DNA from: Chloroflexaceae bacterium UBA1466
GTDB taxonomy: Bacteria; Chloroflexota; Chloroflexia; Chloroflexales; Chloroflexaceae
Direction: 5' to 3'
Assembly (NCBI GenBank): GCA_002325605.1
Contig: DCSM01000060.1
Coordinates: forward strand, 1-12,849
Length of the DNA: 12,849 nucleotides
Below are positions 1 through 7,265 of the stretch, in pieces (position 1 is the stretch's first letter; each line of letters starts with the position of its first letter). A program made the translations under genes and the position numbers. A model generated the notes under the pieces. The model saw only the letters and a list, made by a program, of their open reading frames with translations, was not told the DNA's origin and searched no databases.

Positions 1-97
1 ATTGGCGAAATGATTATTTCTTGGTGTTGTGGCTCACCCCATATAAGCACTTGAAATCTACTTGTATAACCAAAATAAGTCTAATTTAAGGAATTTC
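1..97 (+). promoter_or_regulatory. Leader region upstream of hisC with weak promoter candidate and a clear RBS
   Basis: No gene can be recognised in this stretch; its three plus-strand frames close at 52-54, 11-13 and 87-89, so at most it holds the tail of an upstream gene. A weak sigma70-like pair, TTGGTG (21-26) and TATAAG (42-47), has a 15-base spacer, shorter than ideal. A Shine-Dalgarno AAGGA at 88-92 lies 5 bases before the ATG at 98 and decides the hisC start. The RBS is convincing; the promoter is only a candidate. Confidence 0.3.
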
Positions 98-1180
98 ATG
101 CACTTCAAAGAGTATCTTGCCAACCTTCCAGCCTATAAACCTGCGAAGCTTATCGCGCAACCGACGCAAAGTATCACCAAATTCTCCTCAAATGAGAATG
201 CTTTGGGGCCTTCGCCCAAAGCCCTCGCTGCCATCCAAGCCGCCTTGCCCAACATCCACCGTTACCCTGATTCAGCAGTTTTGAGTTTGCGCCAGAAATT
301 AGCTGACCATGCTGACCTTTCTCCCGAAGCCGTGATCTGTAGCAATGGTTCGGACGAAATGATTTTGCTGCTTTGTTATGCCTTCCTCCGCGAAGGGGAC
401 GAAGCGGTGATGACGGAGGGAACCTTTATCAGCTACTTCCTGCGAACTTTGGCCACGGGAGGGAAAGCTATTCGGCTACCGCTCCACGATTTTACACATA
501 ACCTTGCGGCAATGGTGGCAGCCATCACGCCCCGCACGCGCCTTCTCTTCATCTGCAATCCCAACAATCCCACAGGAACGATGAATACGGCGGCTGAAAT
601 GCAAGAGGTTTTGGCTAAAGTACCTTCTGACGTGCTTATTGTGATAGATGAGGCTTATAAGGAGTTTGTTTCCCATCCCGCTTATCCTGACCTTCTCCCC
701 GAAGTACGCAAGGGGCGACAAAATCTAGTTCTCATGCGTACCTTTGCCAAAATTCACGGGTTAGCGGGCCTGCGCTTAGGCTATGCTTATGGGCATCCCA
801 CGGTGATAGACTACCTTAATCGGGCCCGCCCCGTCTTCAATGTTAATTCCCTCGCGCAAGTGGCGGGGATTGCAGCTTTAGAGGATGAGGAACATGTAGC
901 CCGTAGTCGCGCTCACACCGAGGCCAGTCGTACTTTCTTTATGCGGGAGCTTGCGAACCTTGGTCTGCAACCTATCCCCAGCCAAACGAACTTTCTGGCC
1001 TTTGAAGTCGGCGACGATGCGGCAGTAACGGATGGTTTATTTGCTAAAGGTTTCACCATTACCCCCCTAAGTGGGTGGGGTTTGCCAGGGTACATTCGCA
1101 TTTCCTTTGGCACAATGGCCCAAAATGAGCAATTTATGTTGGCCTTAGAGAGCGTTTTGGCCACCGTAGGGCAGAAATGA
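98..1180 (+). CDS. hisC: Histidinol-phosphate aminotransferase (PLP-dependent, class I/II fold)
   Basis: The product (360 residues from the ATG at 98) is a fold-type I aminotransferase. By family it moves an amino group from glutamate to imidazole acetol phosphate in cytoplasmic histidine synthesis. Seen in the sequence: the N-terminal substrate motif FSSNENALGPSP, the NPNNPTG motif at residues 154-160, DEAY from Asp184, and the Schiff-base lysine Lys218 in TFAKIHGLAGLRLGY, followed by the Arg/Gly/Tyr stretch typical of HisC. The usual Ser before the lysine is Ala here. The length fits the family. The frame is open back to a TTG at 62, but ATG 98 has an AAGGA site 5 bases upstream and gives a normal N-terminus. 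No other his gene is in the window. Related aromatic aminotransferases share these motifs, so substrate choice is inferred. The next gene starts 9 bases after the stop, which suggests one transcript. Confidence 0.88.
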   Translation: MHFKEYLANLPAYKPAKLIAQPTQSITKFSSNENALGPSPKALAAIQAALPNIHRYPDSAVLSLRQKLADHADLSPEAVICSNGSDEMILLLCYAFLREGDEAVMTEGTFISYFLRTLATGGKAIRLPLHDFTHNLAAMVAAITPRTRLLFICNPNNPTGTMNTAAEMQEVLAKVPSDVLIVIDEAYKEFVSHPAYPDLLPEVRKGRQNLVLMRTFAKIHGLAGLRLGYAYGHPTVIDYLNRARPVFNVNSLAQVAGIAALEDEEHVARSRAHTEASRTFFMRELANLGLQPIPSQTNFLAFEVGDDAAVTDGLFAKGFTITPLSGWGLPGYIRISFGTMAQNEQFMLALESVLATVGQK

Positions 1181-1189
1181 GAGAAGGTC

Positions 1190-2446
1190 TTGGCTAATCC
1201 TGAACGGTTGCGAGCTTACTTAACCTACTTTGAACGGCTTGCGCTCCAGCCTTTCAACCGTTGGGAAGGGTTTTCCCTCCAACGCCTTGAAACCCGCAGC
1301 TTTGGTTTACGGGCCCAATTGGCCTTCCCTTGCTACGCCTTGGGTGCAATTGCCCTTCACCCCACAACTTCTCCTGCCGAGCGAGAACGTTGCCTTAAAG
1401 CTATGGCCGCCCTGATCGACAGGATGTTGCAGCGAAGGGTTTGGGCTTATTGGGCTATTTCCGCTGAAGTACGGCAAAATGTCGTTAATCCCATTGCAAG
1501 AGGGAATGGGGAATTTAGCGGGCATCTGGCAATGATGCTTGGGATGTATGAGATCGTGGGGGGCGACAACCGTTATGATACTGAACCTTTCCAACTTCTC
1601 TGGTCGCATAACTCCTTTGACCGCTTCTCCTTTACCCATACTTCTCTTGTGAATACGCTTTGGGAACAAGCGAAAACAAGTAAGCAACTTGCTGTCCTTT
1701 GCAAACCTTGTCAAGTACGGGCCAGCCAGATGAATCATATCCTCTGGGCCTTTGCGCTCCACGATGCCCTTCATGGCAGTGAGTATGCGGCGGGGAATGA
1801 AGCATGGTTTAATTTCCTCCAGCGACGGTTAGCTTTATGGGGGCCGAATTTCCCAGGAAGGGGAACATTGAACGCTCTCTATTGGCCATGCCTTAATCTT
1901 ACCCCTTCCCTCAGTCTAAATTTTGAAGATGCTTGGGCCTTAGCTTTCCTGGCCCAATTGCAGCCCGACCTTACGCGAGACCTTGCCCAGCGTTTCTTCT
2001 CCCAGATTCGCCACCTTAAAGAAGAGAAGCTTGGCGACCCCTTGTTTGCTATCCCCCAAGCTTACCTTCCCTCCTTACCCTTCTGGCAGAAGTTGGAAAT
2101 AGCAGAGGAAGCAGTAACAACGGGGTTTGCCTATCTTCTCGCGGTAGAGTTAGGGGAAGAGATGCTTGCTTCATTTCTCTTGTCCTACGCTGATCAACAA
2201 CTTCAGCCAATTGAGCAGCAGGTTGTTGGTGAAGGGGAACGTTTTTACAATCGCAGCCTAGCTCCACCCTTTGCAACCGCTCTCTATGCTTTAGGGGAAG
2301 CGGGAGGCTTGAAACGTATCGCAGAAAGGATGCAATTGAAGGTGACGGAAAGTACCAACCAAAGGGCTACGGTAGCAGAAGCCCGGATGCCTCTTTTCAG
2401 AGCCATCCGGGCCTCTGAAACCCCCTCACGGAGTCCACGGCTTTAG
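1190..2446 (+). CDS. Linalool dehydratase/isomerase (Ldi/LinD)-like (alpha/alpha)6-barrel protein
   Basis: The 418-residue product matches, by remembered sequence, linalool dehydratase/isomerase of Castellaniella along most of its length. Matching blocks are RRVWAYW (82-88), a Pro-Ile...Asn...Gly-His-Leu block with His112, MYEIVGGDNRYD (119-130), Cys171-Lys-Pro, then HDALHGSEY (191-199) and GNEAWFNFLQRRL (202-214). His112 and Cys171 fit the catalytic His and first Cys of Ldi. The second Ldi Cys aligns with Met181, the Asp/Tyr pair with Glu15/Asn23, and a later active-site Tyr with Phe245. It may therefore act on a different substrate or use other chemistry; Cys174 is a nearby extra thiol. There is no signal peptide. 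TTG 1190 is the only usable start after the in-frame hisC stop; a purine-rich GAGAAGG lies just before it at close spacing. The last 12 codons, including the stop, lie in a palindromic repeat. Family membership is fairly sure; the reaction is unknown. Confidence 0.7.
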   Translation: MANPERLRAYLTYFERLALQPFNRWEGFSLQRLETRSFGLRAQLAFPCYALGAIALHPTTSPAERERCLKAMAALIDRMLQRRVWAYWAISAEVRQNVVNPIARGNGEFSGHLAMMLGMYEIVGGDNRYDTEPFQLLWSHNSFDRFSFTHTSLVNTLWEQAKTSKQLAVLCKPCQVRASQMNHILWAFALHDALHGSEYAAGNEAWFNFLQRRLALWGPNFPGRGTLNALYWPCLNLTPSLSLNFEDAWALAFLAQLQPDLTRDLAQRFFSQIRHLKEEKLGDPLFAIPQAYLPSLPFWQKLEIAEEAVTTGFAYLLAVELGEEMLASFLLSYADQQLQPIEQQVVGEGERFYNRSLAPPFATALYALGEAGGLKRIAERMQLKVTESTNQRATVAEARMPLFRAIRASETPSRSPRL

Positions 2447-2503
2447 CCGTGACCCACCAGCTAAAGCTGTGGCCTCCGCGGGAAAATAAATTGGGTTTCA
2501 GAG
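2411..2503. repeat. Nested palindromic repeat element (REP/MITE-like) at gene end
   Basis: Outer arms CTCTGAAACCC (2413-2423) and GGGTTTCAGAG (2493-2503) are a perfect 11-base inverted repeat. Inside, 2427-2444 and 2463-2480 pair at 15 of 18 positions (one further position is a G-U). At the centre two short hairpins are possible: CACGGC-TTTA-GCCGTG (2436-2451) and CAGC-TAAA-GCTG (2458-2469). The element can thus form one long hairpin or a cruciform with two heads. It contributes the last 12 codons of the upstream gene and its TAG stop (2444-2446). There is no U-run after it, so it is not a classic intrinsic terminator, though it could stabilise or end the upstream message. Similar GGCTTTAGCC palindromes are common in intergenic DNA of some bacteria; that identity is from memory. 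Confidence 0.75.
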
Positions 2504-2547
2504 TAGAAAAGGCCGAAGAAGTTTATCATCGTGAAAGGTAGAAATTT

Positions 2548-3321
2548 ATGCAATCTGTTATTGCTTTGGAAGGGAAGAAGGGGCTGGTAGTTGGGATTGC
2601 GAATAACCAAAGTATTGCTTATGGGTGTGCAAAGGCTTTCTATCAAGCAGGAGCGGATTTAGCGCTTACATACTTGAATGCTAAAGCTGAACCTTACGTC
2701 CGCCCTTTAGCTGAAGAATTGGCTAGTCCGATCATCCTTCCCTGTGATGTACGGGAGCAAGGTCAGCTTGAAGCTCTCTTTGAAACGATTACGAAGAAGT
2801 GGGGGCGGCTCGATTTCCTCCTGCATTCCATTGCTTTCGCGCCCTTGCAAGACCTTCACGGGCGAGTGGTAGATTGTTCAGCAGAAGGGTTTGCCCTTGC
2901 AATGGACATCTCCTGTCATTCCTTCATTCGCATGGCAAAATTAGCTGAACCGCTGATGAAGGAGGGAGGGAGTTTGCTGACCCTTAGCTACTATGGGGGA
3001 GAAAAGGTCTTTCCAAACTACGGGATGATGGGCCCCGTCAAAGCTGCTTTAGAGAGTACTTCGCGCTACTTAGCTTCCGAGCTTGGCCCTCAAGGGATAC
3101 GGGTAAACGTTCTTTCGCCAGGGCCGCTCAAAACTAGAGCAGCATCGGGCATCAAAGGTTTTGATGAGATGCTAGAAGAAGCCGCAAATTTTGCTCCCCT
3201 TCACCGCTTAGTCACCACTGAAGATGTGGGAGCTTTAGCTACGCTTCTGGTCAGCGATGCTTCTCGCAACCTCACAGGCAACACCTTCTTTGTGGATGCG
3301 GGCTATCACATTTTGGGGTAG
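2548..3321 (+). CDS. fabI: Enoyl-[acyl-carrier-protein] reductase (NAD(P)H), FabI type
   Basis: The 257-residue product is a short-chain dehydrogenase/reductase of the FabI type. It catalyses the last reduction of each cytoplasmic type II fatty acid elongation cycle (trans-2-enoyl-ACP to acyl-ACP). The glycine-rich cofactor motif is of the FabI form, GIANNQSIAYG near the N-terminus, rather than the GxxxGxG of ordinary SDRs. The catalytic pair is Tyr158-x6-Lys165 in YGMMGPVK, with the second active-site Tyr at 148 (the equivalent of E. coli Tyr146). The C-terminus has the usual RVNVLSPGPLKTRAASGI, then an LTGNTFFVDAGYHILG end. Length is standard. ATG 2548 has GAAAGG (2533-2538) nine bases upstream. 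The gene lies just after a palindromic repeat, so it may have its own promoter, but I see no good one. FabI enzymes are the usual triclosan target; sensitivity here cannot be read from sequence. Confidence 0.93.
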   Translation: MQSVIALEGKKGLVVGIANNQSIAYGCAKAFYQAGADLALTYLNAKAEPYVRPLAEELASPIILPCDVREQGQLEALFETITKKWGRLDFLLHSIAFAPLQDLHGRVVDCSAEGFALAMDISCHSFIRMAKLAEPLMKEGGSLLTLSYYGGEKVFPNYGMMGPVKAALESTSRYLASELGPQGIRVNVLSPGPLKTRAASGIKGFDEMLEEAANFAPLHRLVTTEDVGALATLLVSDASRNLTGNTFFVDAGYHILG

Positions 3322-3328
3322 TTAGCAG

Positions 3329-3345
3329 AAAGGGTTAGCTCCATT
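3329..3345 (+). promoter_or_regulatory. Shine-Dalgarno site and possible ATT start for the YYY-family gene
   Basis: AAAGGG at 3329-3334 is the only good ribosome-binding site between fabI and the next gene. Eight bases after it, in frame, is ATT (3343-3345). Starting there would add 9 residues (ISSALTSYL) to the protein and give a fuller first membrane segment. The conventional alternative, TTG at 3370, has no recognisable RBS. ATT starts are rare, so this is a suggestion, not a firm call. Confidence 0.35.
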
Positions 3346-3369
3346 TCTTCAGCCCTTACAAGCTATCTT

Positions 3370-5898
3370 TTGGTTTCACTTGGGGGATGGCTCTCCTTTC
3401 CCCTCATTAGCTGCGTGCTACCTTTGGCTCCCGACAAGGGCTGGGGCGTAGCTCGCAGCTTTACTTTTTTCCTTGCAGGCTACTTCGCTTGGCTCCTTGC
3501 TGCATTGGGCTTAGGTTCCTTCTCCTTTTGGTTGGCGGGAGGAAGCATCGCGCTGGGCGGTTTGTTGAGTTGGGGAAATAGACCTTCTGATACTTTCCTT
3601 TGGCTGCGAGCAAATAAGTACCGTCTAGCAATGATTGAAGGGCTAGGAATCGCGCTCTACTTCTTTCTCCTTTGTTATCGGGGCTTCACGGCGGAAGGTC
3701 TTTCTGTCGAGAAGTATATGAATTTGGGAATTGTCAATAGTATCCTTCGTTCCCCTACTGTCCCTCCGACCAACATGTGGTTTGCAAGCGTTCCCCTCAA
3801 CTACTATTACTTAGGGCACTGGACATTGGCCTTACTTAGTCGTTTAAGTAATTGTTCGACCTTTGACTTGCCAATTGTTGCTCCCGCCCTAATCACAGTA
3901 ATCAGTTTGCAAGCCTGCTTGACTTTCCTTCAGACCTTACTTCCCCAGAAAGGTAGCTTTTTTTGGGGCTTCATAGGGGCCTATTTACTCTTGTTTTGTG
4001 GGCCACTCAATGATGCTTTGCTTGGTTTTTCGCATTGGCATGAGGAATGGCAAAAACCATTTACAACTTATGTCCCTTCTTTCCTCGCCGACCCCCTGCG
4101 GCCTTTGGGAAATCAGTTTGAAGTTCCTGCTACCGCTCTTCTTTGGGGAGAACTACACGCCCATTTCTTAGGTCTTCCCCTAACTCTGCTTTTCTTGACC
4201 TTGCTGGCCCAACGGGCCCTTACTTCTTCCCCGCTAACTTCCCCCTTCTGGATTGGCATTTGTGCAATCTTTCTAGGAAGTAGTTACGCGACTAATAGCT
4301 GGCAATATCCTCCCCTTATCTTTCTTACTTTGGTAAGCGGAGCTAAACTTTGGTGGCGCAGCCAAAAGGTGAAAGGTCTGCTTTGGGCAGGTGGCGAAGG
4401 AATCTTGCTCATCGGGGGAAGTTTGCTGACCATTGCACCTTTTCTCTTGACCTTTGAGACCTTTTCCTGGGCAACTTTGCCTAATTCTCCCTTCCAAACC
4501 CTACCTTCTTTCCTGGGAAAAATTTTCGCTTGGAGTCCCGTAGCAACAACCCTTCAAGCGTTCCTGCTCGCGCTCGGTCTTCCCTTCTGCCTTGCTGGGC
4601 TAACTTCCCTCACCTTCCTTAAACGTTGCGCTTGGCCTTGGCTTCTACCCGCGCTGCTGCTGGGAATCCTTAGTAGCTTCTATCGCCCGCTTGGTTTGCT
4701 CCTTTTGCCCTGTATTGCGCTAGGAAGCTGGCTTTTTTGGCATGAAGAAAGGAACGTTTCTTTTGGGGGCTTACTTCTGACCATTGGGGCCTTACTCCCA
4801 ATCCTCTGTGATTACATCTTCATTCCCGACCAGCATGGGAGTCGTTCAAATACGATTTTCAAGTTCTACCTTCAAGCCTGGCTTTTTCTTTCCCTGGCGG
4901 CTATTATTCTAGCGGGCGAGACCTTCAATCGTTTCCCGCTTTACTCTTGGCGACGGATAAGCCTTATTCTGCTTTTCCTTCTGGGCTTAGGAAGTGGAAG
5001 TATCTATCCTTTGCTGCGCGGGAGGCAATGGATTAGGTTGCATGGAGATAGATGGTGGGGGCTTAATGCCCTGAAACCTCTGCAAACAGCTTATCCCGCT
5101 GAAGCAGCAGCGATTCTTTGGCTTCAGAAGCAGCCAGGAAGGGCGGGAATCTTAGAAGCTGCTGAGGGAGGAGGTTTAACCTTTGAAGGTCAAGAAGTTT
5201 TGCGAAGTTGGCGCATTTCTTCTCTGACAGGAAGAGCTACACCTTTAGGGCGGATGGCGGGCTATGTTGCGCTTTGGCAAAATTTTCCTAAGCATCCTGA
5301 CCTTGCAGCCCGTGTTGCGGAGGATAAAGCTCTTCTGCGAGAGTTTGGAAGTACCAAGACCATTACCCCAATCCTCGCGCTAATGGCAAAGTATCAACTG
5401 GGCTATCTGGTTTGGGGAAGCTTAGAAAGGCAACAATGGGGGGAACAGAGCAGGGAAATCTTGGCTAAAAACCTCCCACTCGTCTGGGCCCAGGGAAAGG
5501 TGCAAATCTATGGGAGACCTGCGACTTTGAAGCACCCGCTAAGTTGGTTTTCTCCTTTAGCCTGGAGTGCGCCAGAAGTAGCTTTTGCTACCCATAAAAA
5601 CTATCGTTGGTTGACCAAGCAACAGGGCCAAATCAATTTCTTTAGCGAAAAGCCGACCTTTGTCCGCTTTTCTTTTGAGCTTCTTGAAAGTGTTGCAAAG
5701 GGGCAAGTAGTTTTGGGGCAAGGAGATCGACCTTGGGTGACGTTCAATGTTGAACCGCAGCAGACCCAACGCCGTACCTTCTGGCTTGTTTTGGCTCCTG
5801 GTCTGACTTCTCTGAACTTACAAACTACCTTCCCTCCGCAGCAGGTTCATAACCGGACCCTGACCATCGCCGTGGCCGAATTACAATTGAAAAGGTAA
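3370..5898 (+). CDS. Chlor_Arch_YYY (DUF2298) family polytopic membrane protein, probable GT-C-like fold
   Basis: This 842-residue protein has many hydrophobic segments over about the first 570 residues and a more soluble C-terminal part. Family hallmarks seen: the NYYYLGH signature at 144-150, WGELHAHFLGLPL with Gly260-Glu261-Leu-His263-Ala-His265 (the family usually has GDLHPH), and NTIFKFYLQAW at 494-504. In the C-terminal part are AAAILWLQKQPG, RISSLTGRATPLGRMAGY and YLVWGSLERQQWG. These match DUF2298 proteins of Chloroflexota and archaea. I recall them as related to GT-C glycosyltransferases that use lipid-linked sugars, with acidic and His residues on the outer membrane face; the Glu261/His263/His265 cluster would suit such a site. 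Substrate is unknown. It follows fabI by 48 bases in the same frame. The start is uncertain: TTG 3370 lacks an RBS, while an upstream ATT has one. Confidence 0.85.
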   Translation: MVSLGGWLSFPLISCVLPLAPDKGWGVARSFTFFLAGYFAWLLAALGLGSFSFWLAGGSIALGGLLSWGNRPSDTFLWLRANKYRLAMIEGLGIALYFFLLCYRGFTAEGLSVEKYMNLGIVNSILRSPTVPPTNMWFASVPLNYYYLGHWTLALLSRLSNCSTFDLPIVAPALITVISLQACLTFLQTLLPQKGSFFWGFIGAYLLLFCGPLNDALLGFSHWHEEWQKPFTTYVPSFLADPLRPLGNQFEVPATALLWGELHAHFLGLPLTLLFLTLLAQRALTSSPLTSPFWIGICAIFLGSSYATNSWQYPPLIFLTLVSGAKLWWRSQKVKGLLWAGGEGILLIGGSLLTIAPFLLTFETFSWATLPNSPFQTLPSFLGKIFAWSPVATTLQAFLLALGLPFCLAGLTSLTFLKRCAWPWLLPALLLGILSSFYRPLGLLLLPCIALGSWLFWHEERNVSFGGLLLTIGALLPILCDYIFIPDQHGSRSNTIFKFYLQAWLFLSLAAIILAGETFNRFPLYSWRRISLILLFLLGLGSGSIYPLLRGRQWIRLHGDRWWGLNALKPLQTAYPAEAAAILWLQKQPGRAGILEAAEGGGLTFEGQEVLRSWRISSLTGRATPLGRMAGYVALWQNFPKHPDLAARVAEDKALLREFGSTKTITPILALMAKYQLGYLVWGSLERQQWGEQSREILAKNLPLVWAQGKVQIYGRPATLKHPLSWFSPLAWSAPEVAFATHKNYRWLTKQQGQINFFSEKPTFVRFSFELLESVAKGQVVLGQGDRPWVTFNVEPQQTQRRTFWLVLAPGLTSLNLQTTFPPQQVHNRTLTIAVAELQLKR

Positions 5899-5899
5899 G

Positions 5900-5930
5900 T
5901 TAAACTAGGAATGCAAGTTTAAGAAAGGAA
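5900..5930 (+). promoter_or_regulatory. Short AT-rich inverted repeat and RBS before the CytX-like gene
   Basis: TTAAACT (5900-5906) and AGTTTAA (5916-5922) form a 7-base inverted repeat with a 9-base loop in the 40-base gap between the YYY gene and the transporter. It directly abuts the Shine-Dalgarno AAAGGAA (5924-5930), which lies 8 bases before the GTG start at 5939 and decides that start. The repeat is short and AT-rich, so a regulatory role is doubtful; the RBS is sound. No TPP riboswitch core is visible, although CytX-type genes elsewhere often have one. Confidence 0.4.
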
Positions 5931-5938
5931 CGTTTCAA

Positions 5939-7201
5939 GTGGATAACGTAGAACAGCCTGATGGGCAAAAGACTCTCGGCTTCTTTGCCCAATTTGCCCT
6001 TTGGTCAAGCTTAGGAGTAGGTTTATTAGTTCTCAACGGAGGAGCTTTATTAGTCCCCGCTTTGAGCTTAGGGGAAGCTATCGGTGCGATCATCGTGGGA
6101 ACCGTCATCGGAAGTATCCTCTTAGGCTTCGTAGCTTGGGTCGGAGCGCGGCAAGGGAAAGCAACCATGGCGCTTCTGCGCCCCGTTTTGGGCAATTGGG
6201 GCAGTACCGTCCCCAGTTTTTTCAACATCGTGCAACTGGTCGGTTGGGGGGCCTTTGAAATCCTTGTGATGGCCCAAGTTGCGGATACTTTGAGCCGCAG
6301 CTATTGGGGCTGGAGTAACCTTCTGGTTTGGAAGATTGGGTTTGCGCTCATCGTAACGCTAATGGCCGTTGGGGGGCCGTTGGTGATGGCACGCGAGTGG
6401 CTAGGGAAGTATGCGATCTGGGCCGTCTACGCTTCGACCCTTTGGATTACTTGGTACTTGCTTACCCACTATAACTTAGGGAAGTTGTTAGCCCGACCAG
6501 GCGAAGGGGGAATGTCCTTCTGGACCGCCGTAGATTTAGTGGTGGCGATGCCGATCTCTTGGCTCCCGTTGGTCGCGGATTATGCCCGTTTTAGCACCCG
6601 TCCCCGTCAAGCTTTTTGGGGAACATCGGTAGGGTTTGCCCTTACGAATGCTTGGTTCTTTACTTTAGGAGCCTTCTTTATTCTAGCGCACCCTACCAAC
6701 AACATCCCAACCGCAATTCTGGCCCTCAGTGGGGGCGGGTTGGCCCTTCTCTTCATTCTGATTGACGAAACAGATAATGCTTTTGCGGACATCTACTCAG
6801 CGGCGGTTTCCCTCCACAATATTTGGGCAGCGTGGACCGAAAGAACCTTGGCCGCCCTGTTGGGCTTTGTCTGCTTTCTGGCGGCGGTAATCATCCCCCA
6901 AACCCAATATGAGACCTTCTTGCTCCTTATCGGGAGCTTCTTTGTCCCCTTGTTTGGGCTTTTGGCCGCCGACACCTTGCTTAGTTGGCAAAAGCAAACG
7001 CACCCTGAAGCCTCAAAAAATGTGGCTTGGGGTGCAGTTGGGGTTTGGCTCCTGGGGATAATTTCATACCAAGCGATTAGTCGTTGGTTGCCTGAAATAG
7101 GAGCTTCCCTCCCCAGTTTCTTGATCACCTTGGTCTTGCAATTAGGCAATCACTGGTTAGGGAAGCGGGTAAACTTTGCACCCCAGATCGCAAGCAACTA
7201 A
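5939..7201 (+). CDS. cytX: NCS1-family nucleobase/thiamine-precursor permease, CytX-like
   Basis: The 420-residue product is a polytopic inner-membrane transporter of the NCS1 (nucleobase:cation symporter-1) family, with about a dozen hydrophobic segments. Best-fitting blocks are GGALLVPALSLGEAIG (34-49), FNIVQLVGWGAFEIL (95-109), and ISWLPLVADYARFS (206-219), the latter close to the ISWLPLxADYTR motif of the CytX/CodB branch. IDETDNAFADIYSAAVS (275-291) is the conserved C-terminal half motif. By similarity to CytX it may import hydroxymethylpyrimidine for thiamine synthesis; CodB-like cytosine or other purine/pyrimidine transport is an alternative, and no thiamine gene or TPP riboswitch in the window helps decide. 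The GTG start has AAAGGAA eight bases upstream. The gene lies 40 bases after the YYY gene and converges on a kinase gene 64 bases downstream. Family call is strong, substrate weak. Confidence 0.78.
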   Translation: MDNVEQPDGQKTLGFFAQFALWSSLGVGLLVLNGGALLVPALSLGEAIGAIIVGTVIGSILLGFVAWVGARQGKATMALLRPVLGNWGSTVPSFFNIVQLVGWGAFEILVMAQVADTLSRSYWGWSNLLVWKIGFALIVTLMAVGGPLVMAREWLGKYAIWAVYASTLWITWYLLTHYNLGKLLARPGEGGMSFWTAVDLVVAMPISWLPLVADYARFSTRPRQAFWGTSVGFALTNAWFFTLGAFFILAHPTNNIPTAILALSGGGLALLFILIDETDNAFADIYSAAVSLHNIWAAWTERTLAALLGFVCFLAAVIIPQTQYETFLLLIGSFFVPLFGLLAADTLLSWQKQTHPEASKNVAWGAVGVWLLGIISYQAISRWLPEIGASLPSFLITLVLQLGNHWLGKRVNFAPQIASN

Positions 7202-7221
7202 AAGCTGCGCTCTGAGTTTAC

Positions 7222-7258
7222 CAAAGGTTGTGAAAAGGGGAGAAGGATGGAACCTTTG
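7222..7258. terminator. Weak inverted repeat between convergent genes
   Basis: CAAAGGTT (7222-7229) and AACCTTTG (7251-7258) are perfect 8-base arms with a 21-base loop in the gap between two convergent genes, where a bidirectional terminator is expected. There is no U-tract on either side and the loop is long, so it is only a weak candidate. Confidence 0.25.
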
Positions 7259-7265
7259 CTTACAA

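Noticed and set aside
2411..2503. Palindrome as a standard rho-independent terminator
   Set aside because: There is no U-run after the stem, and the nested arm layout fits a repeat element better.
1178..3372. Stop-codon readthrough linking hisC to the Ldi-like gene, or fabI to the YYY gene
   Set aside because: Both downstream genes lie in the same frame as the gene before them, which invites the idea. But the stops are ordinary, each protein is complete, and two in-frame junctions occur by chance about one time in nine.
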